From assembly GCF_001083805.1 (NCBI RefSeq), contig NZ_JXSK01000004.1, positions 434,001-498,000 on the forward strand: a stretch of 64,000 bases of DNA. Reading direction: 5' to 3'. The notes beneath the pieces are model-generated. The model had not been told where the DNA came from and did not search any database. It was given only the letters and a program-made list of their open reading frames with translations. Shown piece after piece: positions 21,335-33,620 of the stretch (its first letter is position 1; each line of letters opens with the position of its first letter). Source of the stretch: Photorhabdus luminescens subsp. luminescens (GTDB lineage Bacteria; Pseudomonadota; Gammaproteobacteria; Enterobacterales; Enterobacteriaceae). The position numbers and the translations under genes were made by a program.

Positions 21335-21354
21335 CCTCAGTTAAAAGGCTGGGG
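21335..21354 (+). terminator. hairpin after immunity gene 3
   Basis: Diverged copy of the hairpin at 19302-19321: CCTCAGT pairs with GCTGGGG through two G-U pairs, with loop TAAAAG. It follows the immunity 3 stop and precedes the convergent carB terminator. Confidence 0.4.
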
Positions 21355-21410
21355 TTCAATTTATTAACAAAGCGCTGATTTTTTTATCCGGCATTTTGTC
21401 AGTAATAAAT

Positions 21411-21441
21411 AATAAGTGCGCTTTCTCAAGCGCACCTTATT
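21411..21441 (-). terminator. carAB terminator hairpin
   Basis: Stem GTGCGCTT (21416-21423) and AAGCGCAC (21428-21435) with loop TCTC, extended by AATAA/TTATT on the outside with one bulged base. It lies 20 bases beyond the carB stop and can also stop rightward transcription from the immunity genes. Its arms equal those of the hairpin at 13139-13158. Confidence 0.7.
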
Positions 21442-21456
21442 TATTACTTCAATTAA

Positions 21457-24400
21457 TCATAATACGGACTGGCTATTAATCGCCGCATGCATTTCTTGTA
21501 CAGAAATCACCTGCTCTGTTGGATCTGCGCTTAGTGCCATTGTTGTAGCAAACCCACCATTTAATGTGGTGTCATAATGTACTTTATATTGCAATGCGCT
21601 ACGGCGAATAAGTTTGGAATCCTCAATTGCCTGACGACCCGCAGTCGTGTTTACAATATAGCTATATTCACCATTTTTGATTCTGTCCTGAATATGTGGA
21701 CGCCCTTCGTGAACTTTATTCACCAGACGAGGGTTAATCCCGGCTTCACCGAGTACAACCGCAGTACCATGAGTCGCATCCAGTTCAAAACCCTGTTTCA
21801 GCAACTTAGCGGCCAAATCCACAACCCGGCCTTTATCACCTTCACGCACTGACAGAAGCGCTCTACCACTTTGCGGAATTTTAGCGCTACACCCCAATAG
21901 TGCTTTTGAGAAAGCTTCGGCAAATGTACGCCCAACTCCCATCACTTCTCCGGTTGACCGCATTTCAGGCCCAAGAATCGGATCCACACCGGGGAATTTA
22001 TTGAAAGGCAATACAACCTCTTTCACCGAATAGTATGGCGGGATGATCTCCTCAGTTGCACCTTGCTCAGCCAGAGATTGACCAACCATCACACGAGCTG
22101 CAACTTTCGCCAGTGGTAAACCGGTCGCTTTAGAAACAAATGGCACAGTACGAGCTGCACGCGGGTTAACTTCAATCAGATAAACTTCGTCATCCTTGAC
22201 GGCAAACTGGACATTCATCAAGCCACGTACACCCAATTCAAATGCCAGTTTTTCTACCTGCTGACGCATGACATCCTGAATTTCCTGATTTAGGGTGTAA
22301 GCAGGCAGTGAACAAGCTGAGTCGCCGGAATGTACTCCAGCCTGCTCAATATGTTCCATAATGCCGCCGATCAATACCCGTTCACCGTCACAGATAGCAT
22401 CAACGTCCACTTCCACGGCATCATCAAGGAAGCAATCAAGCAATACCGGGGCATCATTAGAGACACTGACCGCAGTCTGGAAGTAACGGCGTAAATCAGC
22501 TTCGTCGTATACGATTTCCATTGCACGGCCGCCCAAAACATAAGATGGACGAACCACCAGCGGATAACCCAGAATGTTTGCCTTCTCAACTGCGCGTTCT
22601 ATCGTGGCCACTGTAGCATTTTCAGGTTGTTTCAGGCCAAGGCGATTGACTGCCTGTTTGAAACGTTCACGATCTTCCGCACGATCAATCGCATCCGGGC
22701 TGGTGCCAATAATGGGAACACCGGCAATTTCCAGTTCACGCGCCAATTTCAGCGGAGTCTGACCACCATACTGAACAATCACCCCTTTTGGTTGCTCAAC
22801 ACGTACAATCTCAAGAACATCTTCCAAAGTCACCGGTTCAAAATAGAGGCGGTCCGAAGTATCGTAATCTGTTGAAACGGTTTCCGGGTTACAGTTCACC
22901 ATGATGGTTTCATACCCATCTTCACGCAGCGCCAAGGCTGCATGCACACAACAATAGTCGAATTCAATCCCTTGCCCAATACGATTAGGGCCGCCACCCA
23001 ATACCATGATTTTTGGCTTGTCACTATTTGGATTAGCTTCACACTCATCTTCATAAGTGGAATACATGTATGCAGTATCAGTCGCAAATTCTGCCGCACA
23101 GGTATCAACGCGCTTATAAACCGGATATAGATTATATTTGTGGCGCAGTTTACGGATCTCTTTTTCGGCCACACCAACCAGTTGCGCCAGACGTGCATCT
23201 GCAAAACCTTTACGTTTCAGATGACGTAGGAAGTCGGCCGTCAAGCTGTTAATGCCCTGATCTGCCACCTGCTCTTCCAATCGCACCAATTCTTCAATTT
23301 GCACTAAGAACCAACGATCAATATCAGTCAGGTTAAAAACACCATCAATAGACATACCCGCACGGAAAGCATCAGCGATATACCAGATACGCTCAGCACC
23401 TGCATCTTTTAATTCGCGACGAATTTTAGTCAATGCTTCTGGATCATCTAAATTGACTTTCGGATCAAAACCGGTTGCCCCGATTTCTAAACCACGCAAT
23501 GCTTTTTGCAGAGATTCTTGCTGAGTGCGGCCAATCGCCATCACCTCGCCAACAGATTTCATCTGAGTTGTCAGACGATCATTGGCCCCTGCAAATTTCT
23601 CGAAATTAAAGCGGGGAACTTTAGTGACTACGTAGTCAATAGAAGGTTCAAAGGAAGCTGGCGTGCGACCGCCAGTGATATCATTCATCAATTCGTCAAG
23701 GGTGTAACCGACAGCCAATTTAGCGGCAATTTTAGCGATCGGGAAACCTGTCGCTTTCGAAGCCAGCGCAGAAGAGCGGGAAACGCGTGGATTCATTTCG
23801 ATGATAACTAAACGGCCGTTTTTTGGGTTCACCGCAAACTGTACGTTAGATCCCCCAGTTTCTACGCCGATTTCACGCAATACCGCCATCGAAGCGTTAC
23901 GCATGATTTGATACTCTTTATCCGTCATCGTTTGCGCCGGGGCGACCGTGATGGAATCACCAGTATGAATCCCCATCGCATCAAAGTTTTCAATAGAGCA
24001 GACGATAATGCAGTTATCATTTTTATCCCGCACGACCTCCATTTCATACTCTTTCCAACCAATCAGAGATTCATCAATCAAGAGTTCGTTGGTTGGTGAA
24101 AGATCCAAACCGCGCTCACAAATTTCCTCGAATTCTTCACGGTTATAAGCAATACCGCCGCCGCTTCCTCCCATAGTAAAAGAAGGACGAATAATACAAG
24201 GAAAACCGACTTTATCAGCAACTGCCAACGCTTCTTCCATTGAATGGGCGATACCAGAACGCGGAGTTTCCAAGCCGATCTTTTTCATTGCTATATCGAA
24301 ACGGCGGCGATCTTCCGCTTTATCAATCGCATCTGCGGTAGCGCCAATCATGGTAACGCCAAACTCTTTCAGAACTCCCTGACGCTCCAGTTCTAGCGCA

Positions 24401-24693
24401 CAGTTGAGCGCAGTTTGTCCGCCCATTGTTGGCAGAATCGCATCAGGACGCTCTTTTTCAATGATTTTACGTACCACTTCCCAGTGGATCGGCTCAATAT
24501 AAGTAGCATCGGCCATTTCTGGATCAGTCATGATGGTAGCAGGGTTCGAGTTCACCAGAACGACACGATAACCTTCTTCCCGTAACGCTTTACAAGCTTG
24601 TGCTCCTGAGTAGTCAAACTCACAAGCCTGACCAATAACAATCGGGCCAGCTCCCAGAATCAGGATACTTTTAATATCAGTACGTTTTGCCAT
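21457..24693 (-). CDS. carB: carbamoyl-phosphate synthase large subunit
   Basis: Makes carbamoyl phosphate from bicarbonate, ammonia (channelled from CarA) and two ATP, for arginine and pyrimidine synthesis. The 1078 residues match the family (E. coli 1073). Two homologous ATP-grasp halves are visible, each opening with a [18 protein letters not shown]-type motif. An oligomerisation domain lies between them, and a C-terminal MGS-like allosteric domain (binding UMP, IMP or ornithine) follows from about residue 940. It lies 15 bases downstream of carA in one operon. Confidence 0.98.
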   Translation of the reverse strand: MAKRTDIKSILILGAGPIVIGQACEFDYSGAQACKALREEGYRVVLVNSNPATIMTDPEMADATYIEPIHWEVVRKIIEKERPDAILPTMGGQTALNCALELERQGVLKEFGVTMIGATADAIDKAEDRRRFDIAMKKIGLETPRSGIAHSMEEALAVADKVGFPCIIRPSFTMGGSGGGIAYNREEFEEICERGLDLSPTNELLIDESLIGWKEYEMEVVRDKNDNCIIVCSIENFDAMGIHTGDSITVAPAQTMTDKEYQIMRNASMAVLREIGVETGGSNVQFAVNPKNGRLVIIEMNPRVSRSSALASKATGFPIAKIAAKLAVGYTLDELMNDITGGRTPASFEPSIDYVVTKVPRFNFEKFAGANDRLTTQMKSVGEVMAIGRTQQESLQKALRGLEIGATGFDPKVNLDDPEALTKIRRELKDAGAERIWYIADAFRAGMSIDGVFNLTDIDRWFLVQIEELVRLEEQVADQGINSLTADFLRHLKRKGFADARLAQLVGVAEKEIRKLRHKYNLYPVYKRVDTCAAEFATDTAYMYSTYEDECEANPNSDKPKIMVLGGGPNRIGQGIEFDYCCVHAALALREDGYETIMVNCNPETVSTDYDTSDRLYFEPVTLEDVLEIVRVEQPKGVIVQYGGQTPLKLARELEIAGVPIIGTSPDAIDRAEDRERFKQAVNRLGLKQPENATVATIERAVEKANILGYPLVVRPSYVLGGRAMEIVYDEADLRRYFQTAVSVSNDAPVLLDCFLDDAVEVDVDAICDGERVLIGGIMEHIEQAGVHSGDSACSLPAYTLNQEIQDVMRQQVEKLAFELGVRGLMNVQFAVKDDEVYLIEVNPRAARTVPFVSKATGLPLAKVAARVMVGQSLAEQGATEEIIPPYYSVKEVVLPFNKFPGVDPILGPEMRSTGEVMGVGRTFAEAFSKALLGCSAKIPQSGRALLSVREGDKGRVVDLAAKLLKQGFELDATHGTAVVLGEAGINPRLVNKVHEGRPHIQDRIKNGEYSYIVNTTAGRQAIEDSKLIRRSALQYKVHYDTTLNGGFATTMALSADPTEQVISVQEMHAAINSQSVL

Positions 24694-24708
24694 TTTATTT
24701 TCTCCTGA

Positions 24709-25872
24709 TTACTTGGTGTTATGACGATTATTTTTCTGACAATACTGTTCAATTAGGTCAATAAAGTGATCAAATAACGATGCTGTTTCATGAGGACCTG
24801 GGCTGGCTTCTGGGTGCCCCTGGAAACTAAATGCAGGTTTATCCGTGCGATGAATGCCTTGCAACGTACCGTCAAACAGAGATTTATGAGTCACATTCAG
24901 ATTTGACGGTAGTGATTTCTCATCTACAGCAAAACCGTGGTTTTGGGCAGTGATCATAACAACATTACATTCAAGATCTTTTACCGGATGGTTTCCACCA
25001 TGATGACCGAATTTCATTTTCATGGTTTCAGCGCCACTAGCTAATGCCAGCAATTGGTGTCCAAGACAGATACCAAAGATTGGAATCTCTGTCTCAAGCA
25101 GGGTTTTGATTGCTTCGATTGCATAGCCACAAGGCGCCGGATCCCCCGGTCCATTAGATAAGAAAATACCATCTGGATTCAGTTTCAGTACATCTTCAGC
25201 CGGTGTCTGGGCGGGAACAACTGTCAGCCGGCACCCACGATCCACCAGCATTCGCAAAATATTACGTTTCGCGCCAAAGTCATAAGCAACAACATGATAA
25301 GGCAGATCCTGTTCTTGCTTATCTTCCTGTAATCCCTCCGCCAGCGTCCAGCTTCCCTGTAACCACGGATAAATCTGTTTAGTTGTCACCTCTTTTGCTA
25401 AATCCATTCCTTCCAACCCCGGAAATGCTTGCGCTTTTTCCAGAGCAACCTGAGCGTCAATCTGCTTACCTGCTATAATACAACCATTCTGTGAACCCTT
25501 TTCTCTTAATAAACGCGTAAGCTTACGGGTATCAATATCTGCTATCGCAACAATATTATGGCGTTTAAGGTAATCGGAAAGTGTTTCTTCGCAGCGGAAG
25601 TTACTGGTCAACAGTGGTAGATCACGAATCACTAGCCCTTGGGCCTGTACTTTTAGTGATTCTTTATCGACTGAGTTAACACCGACATTACCAATATGGG
25701 GATAAGTAAGAGTGACAATTTGGCGGGAATAGGAAGGGTCTGTGAGAATTTCTTGATATCCGGTCATCGAGGTATTGAAAACCACTTCCCCAACTGCCGC
25801 CCCTTCCGCACCGATGGCACGACCGTGGAATTGGGTTCCGTCTTCCAGAACCAATATAGCTGACTTAACCAA
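24709..25872 (-). CDS. carA: carbamoyl-phosphate synthase small subunit (glutaminase)
   Basis: Class I glutamine amidotransferase subunit that releases ammonia from glutamine for CarB. The start is taken as TTG at 25872 ([12 protein letters not shown]), with GGAGGG just upstream, because E. coli carA also uses UUG at this position; an earlier in-frame TTG lies in the ribosome binding site. The product is 387 residues. The catalytic Cys lies in [13 protein letters not shown] and the His-Glu pair in [16 protein letters not shown] boxes sit immediately before the start. Confidence 0.97.
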   Translation of the reverse strand: MVKSAILVLEDGTQFHGRAIGAEGAAVGEVVFNTSMTGYQEILTDPSYSRQIVTLTYPHIGNVGVNSVDKESLKVQAQGLVIRDLPLLTSNFRCEETLSDYLKRHNIVAIADIDTRKLTRLLREKGSQNGCIIAGKQIDAQVALEKAQAFPGLEGMDLAKEVTTKQIYPWLQGSWTLAEGLQEDKQEQDLPYHVVAYDFGAKRNILRMLVDRGCRLTVVPAQTPAEDVLKLNPDGIFLSNGPGDPAPCGYAIEAIKTLLETEIPIFGICLGHQLLALASGAETMKMKFGHHGGNHPVKDLECNVVMITAQNHGFAVDEKSLPSNLNVTHKSLFDGTLQGIHRTDKPAFSFQGHPEASPGPHETASLFDHFIDLIEQYCQKNNRHNTK

Positions 25873-25883
25873 AACACCCTCCA

Positions 25884-25919
25884 AAGAATAATTACTCGCA
25901 ACTAGTGCATATTAATTCA
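25884..25919 (-). promoter_or_regulatory. two ARG boxes (ArgR operator) of carAB
   Basis: Read on the minus strand, TGAATTAATATGCA (25919-25906) and GAGTAATTATTCTT (25897-25884) match the ARG-box pattern and occupy the same place as the ArgR sites of the E. coli carAB arginine-controlled promoter. Arginine-bound ArgR is expected to repress here. Confidence 0.75.
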
Positions 25920-26306
25920 GATTTATTCCTCAAAATCAATGCCAAAGCTGCTTTTTAGGCAAAATTTTGGCAAATTGCGCGCATTCTAATGATGAGAGGG
26001 AGAGTTGTCTACAAAAAATGTTACTTTTCTTATTTTTTTACACATTACACTGGGTGAATTAATGCAATAAGACTAAAAACAGCAACAAAACTAATTTAGA
26101 AAACGGTAATCAGCATAGAAAACTTGATTATCAGATGAAAAGCTGAAAATAATCATAAAAAAGAGAAAAAAGCAGAAAATTAAGGCTAAAAATAAGACAA
26201 AAATAGAAAAAATAAACCAAAAAATAATAAAATCAAACAAAGGAAATAAAAATCGCACAATAAAATTTTTAATTATGCGATATCAATAAATTACAAAAAT
26301 TTTCTT
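25885..26306. other. carAB control region between carA and dapB
   Basis: About 420 gene-free bases. The part nearest carA carries the ARG boxes and the P1-like promoter. The rest (about 26040-26290) is strikingly A-rich on the plus strand with many short A-tracts, so probably bent DNA suited to IHF/PepA-type control. No small gene was seen. Confidence 0.6.
25983..26011 (-). promoter_or_regulatory. upstream carAB promoter (P1-like)
   Basis: Minus-strand TAGACA (-35, 26011-26006) and TAGAAT (-10, 25988-25983) with a 17-base spacer, about 110 bases before carA. Its position fits the upstream, pyrimidine-controlled promoter known in E. coli. Confidence 0.55.
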
Positions 26307-27134
<828 letters not shown>

Positions 27135-27239
27135 TCACTATGAAGTTAGTCCTTTTCCTGATTTAACACGATGATCAGTCAGATGAATACTTTAAATAAA
27201 GATTATACACACTACTTTATTCTTACTTATCGTGATTAT

Positions 27240-28193
27240 TTAGCGAATTTCTTTGACTTCAACTCGTAACTCTTTCGGCACTTCAAACACAATATTTTCT
27301 TCGCGGCCATGTAATTCCCTAACGGAATCAGCCCCAAAATTTTTCAAGCGTTCAATAACTTGCTGAACTAAAATATCTGGCGCAGAAGCGCCAGCGGTTA
27401 CACCAACCAGAGAGGTGCCGGTAATCCACTCTTCTTTAATATCCTCAGCAGAATCTATCAGATAAGCAGGCTTACCAACTCGCTGAGCTAACTCAGCAAG
27501 ACGATTTGAGTTAGATGAATTCTTCGATCCCACAACCAAGACAACATCAGCATCAGACGCCAAATCTCGTACCGCTTCCTGACGGTTAGTCGTCGCATAG
27601 CAAATATCATCTTTACGGGGACCGACGATGTTCGGGAATCGCGCATTAAGCGCATCAATCACTTCTGAAGTATCATCAACAGATAACGTAGTTTGTGTCA
27701 TAAAACACAGGTTATCTTCATCTTTGACTTTCAAGTTCCATACATCTTTAGGGGATTCAACCAGATACATGCCACCTTCCACATTGTTGTACTGGCCCAT
27801 TGTTCCTTCAACTTCGGGATGGCCGGCATGACCAATCAGAATAGCTTCTTTACCCTTGCGACTGGCTCTTGCGACCTCCATATGGACTTTCGTCACTAAC
27901 GGACAAGTCGCATCGAACAACATGGTCAAATTGCGAGAACGCGCTTCCGCTCGGATAGCCTGTGAAACACCATGCGCCGAAAAAATCAGAATCGCGTCAT
28001 CCGGTACTTCTGAAATTTCTTCAATAAAGATAGCCCCCCGCTTGCGCAGGTTGTCTACAACATAACGGTTATGCACAACTTCATGACGAACATAGATTGG
28101 CGCGCCATATAATTCCAGTGCGCGTTCTACGATACTGATAGCTCGGTCAACACCGGCACAAAAACCGCGAGGGTTAGCCAGCAATATCTGCAT
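27240..28193 (-). CDS. ispH: 4-hydroxy-3-methylbut-2-enyl diphosphate reductase IspH
   Basis: Last enzyme of the MEP isoprenoid pathway, giving IPP and DMAPP; a [4Fe-4S] enzyme. The ATG at 28193 ([14 protein letters not shown]) is chosen over an in-frame start at 28238 because the family starts exactly there; the longer form would lie inside fkpB. The three cluster cysteines appear in GFCAGVD, DATCPLV and DDICYATT. The product has 317 residues. It overlaps fkpB by 20 bases and closes the ileS-lspA-fkpB-ispH operon. Confidence 0.97.
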   Translation of the reverse strand: MQILLANPRGFCAGVDRAISIVERALELYGAPIYVRHEVVHNRYVVDNLRKRGAIFIEEISEVPDDAILIFSAHGVSQAIRAEARSRNLTMLFDATCPLVTKVHMEVARASRKGKEAILIGHAGHPEVEGTMGQYNNVEGGMYLVESPKDVWNLKVKDEDNLCFMTQTTLSVDDTSEVIDALNARFPNIVGPRKDDICYATTNRQEAVRDLASDADVVLVVGSKNSSNSNRLAELAQRVGKPAYLIDSAEDIKEEWITGTSLVGVTAGASAPDILVQQVIERLKNFGADSVRELHGREENIVFEVPKELRVEVKEIR

Positions 28194-28644
28194 GGTTTTC
28201 CTCCAATTGTGGATCAATTTCCAACACTTCAATTTCAAACGTGACGTTCTGTTCAGCTAACGGGTGATTGAAATCAACCGTTACAGACTCTTCTGTTACG
28301 GCTTTGACTACACCCGGCATTTCACTGCCATTCATCGCCGTAAATAACATTATAGTGCCGATTTCAGGAATACCGGTTTCAGCAAAATCACGCGGAGTAA
28401 AATATTGGATCAGATCAGGATTTGGTTTACCAAATACAGCTTCACCAGCCAGAGTAAAACTATGTTTATCTCCCTCTTTTAGCCCAGTAAGCTGCTGTTC
28501 CAAAGGTGAGGAAAGGGTTCCATCACCTAAACGAAATAATGCAGGTTTGCCCTGAGTGTAAGTGGAGTCGGCAGTAGAGCCGTCTTGCAGTTTTAAAGTA
28601 AAATGCAGTAAAACTGCACTATCCGCCTGCACCTGGTTTGACAT
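28174..28644 (-). CDS. fkpB: FKBP-type peptidyl-prolyl isomerase FkpB (SlpA)
   Basis: SlyD-like cytoplasmic prolyl isomerase and chaperone. The 156 residues contain an FKBP core interrupted by the insert-in-flap domain (about 75-125). [13 protein letters not shown] and LRL-type active-site residues are reduced as usual for this subfamily. There is no His-rich tail of the SlyD kind. It lies five bases downstream of lspA, and the 3' end overlaps ispH. Confidence 0.95.
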   Translation of the reverse strand: MSNQVQADSAVLLHFTLKLQDGSTADSTYTQGKPALFRLGDGTLSSPLEQQLTGLKEGDKHSFTLAGEAVFGKPNPDLIQYFTPRDFAETGIPEIGTIMLFTAMNGSEMPGVVKAVTEESVTVDFNHPLAEQNVTFEIEVLEIDPQLEENHADIAG

Positions 28645-28649
28645 ATTAC

Positions 28650-29153
28650 TTATCCCACTTTGATTGTCTTTTCATCCGGGCTTAAAAAGCTATCAATGAT
28701 AACCAATCCAGCCCCGATGCATATCGCCATATCGGCGATATTAAAAGTTGGAAAGTGCCAATCACCGACGTAAAAATCAATAAAATCGATGACAAAACCA
28801 TGAACCAACCGGTCAAACAGATTACCCAATGCTCCACCAATAATCAGGGCATAAGCGATATTACTCAGTTTCTTCTGTGCACTGGCACGATACATCATCA
28901 CCGTCAACACAACTGAAATAGCAACAGCAATGAATGCAAAGAACCAACGCTGCCAGCCGTCTTTCTCTGCAAGGAAACTGAAAGCCGCCCCAAAATTCTG
29001 GGCATAAGTCAGATTAAAATAAGGTATCAATGGAACGGATTCATACAGATGAAAGTGTTGTAACACTAGCTGTTTACTACCCAGATCCAGAATCAATACC
29101 ACAACAACTAACCAAAGCCAGCGAAGGCCGGTGGAGCAAATGGGTTTATTCAT
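28650..29153 (-). CDS. lspA: lipoprotein signal peptidase LspA
   Basis: Aspartic protease of the inner membrane that cleaves signal peptides of diacylglyceryl-modified prolipoproteins. The frame has 167 residues with four hydrophobic segments. The two catalytic Asp motifs are visible in FVIDFIDF and FNIADMAI, and the family motif [10 protein letters not shown] is between the third and fourth segments. Its start overlaps the stop of ileS by one base. Confidence 0.97.
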   Translation of the reverse strand: MNKPICSTGLRWLWLVVVVLILDLGSKQLVLQHFHLYESVPLIPYFNLTYAQNFGAAFSFLAEKDGWQRWFFAFIAVAISVVLTVMMYRASAQKKLSNIAYALIIGGALGNLFDRLVHGFVIDFIDFYVGDWHFPTFNIADMAICIGAGLVIIDSFLSPDEKTIKVG

Positions 29154-31966
29154 CAGGCAAACTTACGCTCTTCGCCGTTACCGGCAACATTAGTTACACA
29201 GCGGCCACAAAGTTCTGCATGTTCCGCCACCAATCCCACATCTTTAGCGTAATGCCAGCAACGAGGGCATTTTTCGCCATCCGCTTTACGGAAAGCAATT
29301 TTCAGGCTACCAATTTCGCTTTGCTGCGCATCTTCACCAGCCTGCTCATAATCTGCAACAACAACCTGAGATGTTAGCAGAACGAAACGCAATTCATCTC
29401 TGAGGCTATTCAGTTTGTCCGCCAATTCAGTATCGGCGTACAGCGTCACCGCGGCTTCCAGTGAACTACGAATATGTTTGTCTGCACGTGCCTGCTCCAG
29501 CACTTTGTTAACTTCACCACGCACTGCCAGCAAATCAGCCCAGAAAGCATCATTCATTTGCTCGCCCGCGGCCAGACCAAACAAACCGTCATACCACTCT
29601 TCGGTAAATACATATTGAGCACGTTTGCCAGGCAACTCATTCCAAACTTCATCGGCAGTAAAGGAGAGGATAGGCGCCATCCAACGAACCAACGCTTCCG
29701 CAATATGATACAACGCAGTCTGACAACTACGACGAGCCAGACTATCGCTCTTAGCGGTGTACTGACGGTCTTTAATGATATCGAGATAGAACGATCCCAT
29801 CTCCACGGAGCAGAATTGCATCATACGCTGAACAACAGTGTGAAAATCATATTCATCGTAACATTTGGCAATGTCTGCCTGCGCTGCCTGAGCACGCCCT
29901 ACAGCCCAACGATCCAGCACCGCCATCTCTTCTGGTTCAACCCTATGTTGTTCAGGATCGAAACCAGTCAGGTTTGCCAACAGGAAACGCGCCGTGTTAC
30001 GGATACGACGATATGCATCAGCAGAGCGTTTTAGGATCTCATCGGATACCGCAATTTCACCGGTGTAATCGGTAGAAGCAACCCATAGACGCAGAATATC
30101 TGCCCCTAATTTATCCATGACATCCTGCGGACTGACGGTATTACCGATAGATTTAGACATCTTACGGCCCTGACCATCCACAGTGAAACCATGCGTTAAC
30201 ACCTGACGATAAGGCGCTTTACCTTTTATTGCCGTTGAGATCATCAGGGAAGACATAAACCAGCCACGGTGCTGATCTGAACCTTCAAGATAGATATCCG
30301 CAGCGTTACCCTGGAATTCAGGGCGGGCATCAACCACCGATGCGTGAGTTGATCCCGAATCGAACCAGACATCCAACGTATCAAAAATTTTGACATAGTT
30401 AGCTGCGTCATCACCTAGCAGTTCGGCTGGCTCCAGATCCCACCACGCCTGAATACCGTCAACTTCAACACGTTTTGCCACTTCTTCCATCAATTCGATG
30501 GTACGTGGATGAAGCTCTTCTGTCTCTTTATGGACAAAAAGAGACATCGGCGTGCCCCAAGTACGTTGACGTGAAATACACCAGTCAGGGCGGTTTTCAA
30601 CCATTGCCTCAATACGGGCCTGACCCCAACCCGGAATCCACTGAACCCCTTTGATCTCTTGCAACGATTGTTTACGCAGACCATTTTGATCCATGCTGAC
30701 AAACCACTGCGGCGTGGCACGGAAAATGATAGGCGTCTTATGGCGCCAGCAGCAGGGATAACTATGCTGTAATTTTTCCAAATGCAACAATGCATTGTTT
30801 TCACTCAGGATATTCAGCACAACATCATTCGCCTTAAAGACAAATATGCCATCCAGAGCAGGATAAGTACCGGGCAGATAGCAACCATTCGGGCCAACCG
30901 GGTTTGCAACTTCCAAACCATATTTCTGACCGAGAACAAAATCGTCCGGGCCGTGACCTGGGGCCGTATGCACAGCACCGGTACCCGCATCCAGAGTCAC
31001 ATGATCACCCAATACAACCGGTGAATCAAAACCCATAAATGGATGTTTAAAGCGCAACAGCTCCAATGCCGCACCCGCACAACTCCCTAATACCATCCAC
31101 GAAGTTATACCCGCGCGCTGCATCACGCTTTCTACCAAATCAGCAGCCAGGATCAGACATTCGCCCTCAATCTGTACTAATTGATAGTTAAATTCAGCAT
31201 GCAAAGCGATGGCCCGGTTAGCCGGCAATGTCCACGGCGTGGTTGTCCAGATCACCAGAGAGACTGGCTGATCTGGTGCTTGTACACCAAATTTCGCACA
31301 AACCGCTGCTACATCGACCGCCTTAAAACGCACATCAATCGATGGCGAAGTTTTGTCGTAATACTCAACTTCCGCTTCGGCCAATGATGAACGGCAATCG
31401 GTACACCAGTGAACAGGCTTGGCGCCTTTCAATAAATGACCATTAGCGATAATACGGCTCAATGCGCGAATAATATTGGCTTCGGTCTTAAAGTCCATCG
31501 TCAGATATGGACGTTCCCAGTCACCTAATATGCCCAGACGAATAAAATCTTTCTTCTGACCTTCAATCTGCTCTTTGGCATATTTGCGGCACTCAGCACG
31601 AAATTCAGCGGCGGAAAATTTTTCCCCAGGTTTACCAATAATCTGCTCAACCTTAAGCTCAATAGGTAAACCGTGGCAATCCCAACCAGGAATATATGGC
31701 GAGTCATATCCCGCCATCCCTTTGGATTTAATAATAATATCTTTGAGAATTTTATTGACTGAGTGACCAATATGAATACTGCCATTCGCATAAGGAGGGC
31801 CGTCATGCAGAATAAATGTTTTTTTGCCGGCTTTTGCTTTACGAATTACCTGATACAACTCATCTTTGTACCAACGTTTTAACATATCTGGTTCGCGCTT
31901 TGCTAAATCTCCACGCATTGGAAACCCTGTTTCTGGCAGATTCAGGGTGTTTTTATAGTCACTCAT
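29153..31966 (-). CDS. ileS: isoleucyl-tRNA synthetase
   Basis: Class I synthetase that charges tRNA-Ile and edits valine. The 937 residues match the E. coli type. The HIGH-type signature is in NGSIHIGHS (about 64), the editing domain CP1 spans the middle, and KMSKS is at about 602 in [10 protein letters not shown]. The C-terminal zinc motif CPRCWHY...CGRCV is intact. It is the second gene of the ribF-ileS-lspA-fkpB-ispH operon. Confidence 0.98.
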   Translation of the reverse strand: MSDYKNTLNLPETGFPMRGDLAKREPDMLKRWYKDELYQVIRKAKAGKKTFILHDGPPYANGSIHIGHSVNKILKDIIIKSKGMAGYDSPYIPGWDCHGLPIELKVEQIIGKPGEKFSAAEFRAECRKYAKEQIEGQKKDFIRLGILGDWERPYLTMDFKTEANIIRALSRIIANGHLLKGAKPVHWCTDCRSSLAEAEVEYYDKTSPSIDVRFKAVDVAAVCAKFGVQAPDQPVSLVIWTTTPWTLPANRAIALHAEFNYQLVQIEGECLILAADLVESVMQRAGITSWMVLGSCAGAALELLRFKHPFMGFDSPVVLGDHVTLDAGTGAVHTAPGHGPDDFVLGQKYGLEVANPVGPNGCYLPGTYPALDGIFVFKANDVVLNILSENNALLHLEKLQHSYPCCWRHKTPIIFRATPQWFVSMDQNGLRKQSLQEIKGVQWIPGWGQARIEAMVENRPDWCISRQRTWGTPMSLFVHKETEELHPRTIELMEEVAKRVEVDGIQAWWDLEPAELLGDDAANYVKIFDTLDVWFDSGSTHASVVDARPEFQGNAADIYLEGSDQHRGWFMSSLMISTAIKGKAPYRQVLTHGFTVDGQGRKMSKSIGNTVSPQDVMDKLGADILRLWVASTDYTGEIAVSDEILKRSADAYRRIRNTARFLLANLTGFDPEQHRVEPEEMAVLDRWAVGRAQAAQADIAKCYDEYDFHTVVQRMMQFCSVEMGSFYLDIIKDRQYTAKSDSLARRSCQTALYHIAEALVRWMAPILSFTADEVWNELPGKRAQYVFTEEWYDGLFGLAAGEQMNDAFWADLLAVRGEVNKVLEQARADKHIRSSLEAAVTLYADTELADKLNSLRDELRFVLLTSQVVVADYEQAGEDAQQSEIGSLKIAFRKADGEKCPRCWHYAKDVGLVAEHAELCGRCVTNVAGNGEERKFA

Positions 31967-31990
31967 TCGATTCTCAATTCCAATTTTCCG

Positions 31991-32935
31991 CTAGATACAT
32001 GACACAGGCCGCTGTTTAAGAAATTCCCTCGCAGCGACCAAATCATTAGCAATTTGCTGCTTGAGTGCATCAAGGGAAGCAAACCGCTGCTCATTACGCA
32101 ATTTTTTGCGTAACACCACATCAATATAATGCCCATAGAGATCCATTTGGGCATCAATTAGATGTACTTCAAGTTGTTGACCCTGACCAGAAACTGTTGG
32201 GCGCGTACCAATATTGGCAACACCCGGTAAGGGCTTGTCTCCTAAACCATAAACTTCAACAACATAAACGCCTTGTACAGGAACCACTAATCGTTTTAAC
32301 GGCAAGTTAGCTGTTGGAAAACCAATAGTGCTCCCTAGTCGTTTACCATGAACGACCCGGCCGCAAATGCTATATGGATGCCCTAATAATGTTTCGGCTA
32401 ATGCCAAATCATCATTTTGCAATGCTTGACGGATAGCTGTACTGCTGATCCGCAAACCATTATCACAAAAACTTTCACTATTGGTCACGTCAAAGCCGTA
32501 TGTTTCACCGGCTCGCTGTAAAAAGGCAAAATCACCACTGCGAGCTTGACCAAAACGAAAGTCGTCTCCTACGGCGAGAAACTTAACACCCAATTTTTCC
32601 ACCAGCAACCGTGAAACAAAAGCTTCTGGCGTATTTGCCGCAAAATTCCTGTCAAATTTCACGCATAATAAATAATCCACTCCACATTGGGCGAGATATT
32701 TGGCTTTATCCCTTAATCTCGTCAAACGCGCGGGAGCATTACCCTTAGCAAAAAACTCCAAGGGTTGTGGCTCAAAAATCATGACCATTACTGGTAATCC
32801 CAGACGCTGCCCTTCGTGTTTTAAGTGCCTCAGTAGTGCCTGATGGCCTCTGTGGACGCCATCAAAATTACCAATCGTCAACACGCAACCGCGGTGACAT
32901 GCCCGGATATTACGTATACCGCGAATTAGCTCCAT
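31991..32935 (-). CDS. ribF: bifunctional riboflavin kinase / FAD synthetase RibF
   Basis: Phosphorylates riboflavin to FMN and adenylates FMN to FAD. The N-terminal nucleotidyltransferase domain shows GNFDGVHRGHQALL and the ISSTAIRQAL motif, and the C-terminal kinase domain shows GSTIGFPTANL. The frame has 314 residues (E. coli 313). It is divergent from rpsT and first in the ileS operon, as in E. coli. Confidence 0.97.
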   Translation of the reverse strand: MELIRGIRNIRACHRGCVLTIGNFDGVHRGHQALLRHLKHEGQRLGLPVMVMIFEPQPLEFFAKGNAPARLTRLRDKAKYLAQCGVDYLLCVKFDRNFAANTPEAFVSRLLVEKLGVKFLAVGDDFRFGQARSGDFAFLQRAGETYGFDVTNSESFCDNGLRISSTAIRQALQNDDLALAETLLGHPYSICGRVVHGKRLGSTIGFPTANLPLKRLVVPVQGVYVVEVYGLGDKPLPGVANIGTRPTVSGQGQQLEVHLIDAQMDLYGHYIDVVLRKKLRNEQRFASLDALKQQIANDLVAAREFLKQRPVSCI

Positions 32936-33285
32936 AGCTGGCCCAATACCCTGGAAATTACCAAATTATACCTTGTACAAAGCTCAAGGTTAACCCACCA
33001 TCATAAGATGATTTAAATCAATAACCCTGATTCATACAACAAAAACGCGCAGGAATCCCGAAAAATATTCATTTTATTTCTATCTGGACTATTCAATGAG
33101 ATTTTTATTGTGAAAGACTGTATTCCCGCTAAGTAAGCTGATAAAATCCTGCGCCATCACAACGAAACAAGTTGCCGCGGTACAACGGCGCTTATTTGCA
33201 CAAATCCATTGACAAAAGAAGGTTGAACAGGCATATTCCTCGGCCTTTGAATTGTCCTCGATAGAATATATTTGGGAGTTGGACC
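32936..33285. other. ribF-rpsT divergent control region
   Basis: About 350 bases without a gene. The right end holds the rpsT promoter and leader described separately. The left part should contain the ribF promoter, which I could not fix. No small frame with a good ribosome binding site was seen. Confidence 0.6.
33209..33237 (+). promoter_or_regulatory. rpsT promoter (P2-like)
   Basis: TTGACA (33209-33214) and CATATT (33232-33237) with a 17-base spacer, 50 bases before rpsT. Sequence and place agree with the main E. coli rpsT promoter. Confidence 0.75.
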
Positions 33286-33549
33286 TTGGCTAATATCAAA
33301 TCAGCTAAGAAACGCGCCATACAGTCTGAAAAACGTCGTCAGCACAACGCTAGCCGTCGTTCTATGGTGCGTACCTTCATCAAGAAGGTATATGCTGCTA
33401 TCGCTACTGGCGATAAAGAAACTGCACAGAAAGCATTTAATGACATGCAACCTATTGTCGATCGTCACGCCTGTAAAGGTCTGATCCACAAAAACAAAGC
33501 AGCACGTCATAAATCTAATCTGGCGGCTCAAATCAACGCAATGCAATAA
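33286..33549 (+). CDS. rpsT: 30S ribosomal protein S20
   Basis: Binds 16S rRNA early in 30S assembly. The 87-residue basic protein begins [11 protein letters not shown], the canonical S20 N-terminus. The start is TTG at 33286, with GGGAG at 33274-33278 and a seven-base spacer. E. coli rpsT likewise uses UUG, which is part of its autogenous translational control. It is monocistronic, followed at once by an intrinsic terminator. Confidence 0.97.
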   Translation: MANIKSAKKRAIQSEKRRQHNASRRSMVRTFIKKVYAAIATGDKETAQKAFNDMQPIVDRHACKGLIHKNKAARHKSNLAAQINAMQ

Positions 33550-33568
33550 TTTGCGTTTAGATTACTGA

Positions 33569-33593
33569 AAAACCGGCCTGCGCCGGTTTTTTT
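33569..33593 (+). terminator. rpsT terminator
   Basis: Stem AAAACCGGC (33569-33577) and GCCGGTTTT (33582-33590), loop CTGC, then TTT. The A-run on the left makes it usable for nhaR on the other strand too. Confidence 0.9.
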
Positions 33594-33620
33594 GTGTTTG
33601 CAGTTATTATCAATTATTTT

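Noticed and set aside
26040-26290. A-tract-rich stretch upstream of carA as a repeat or small RNA gene
   Set aside because: No inverted repeat with a T-run and no promoter facing it; it is best explained as bent control DNA.
27240-28238. Longer IspH starting at 28238
   Set aside because: The extra residues lie within fkpB and the conserved family N-terminus begins at 28193.
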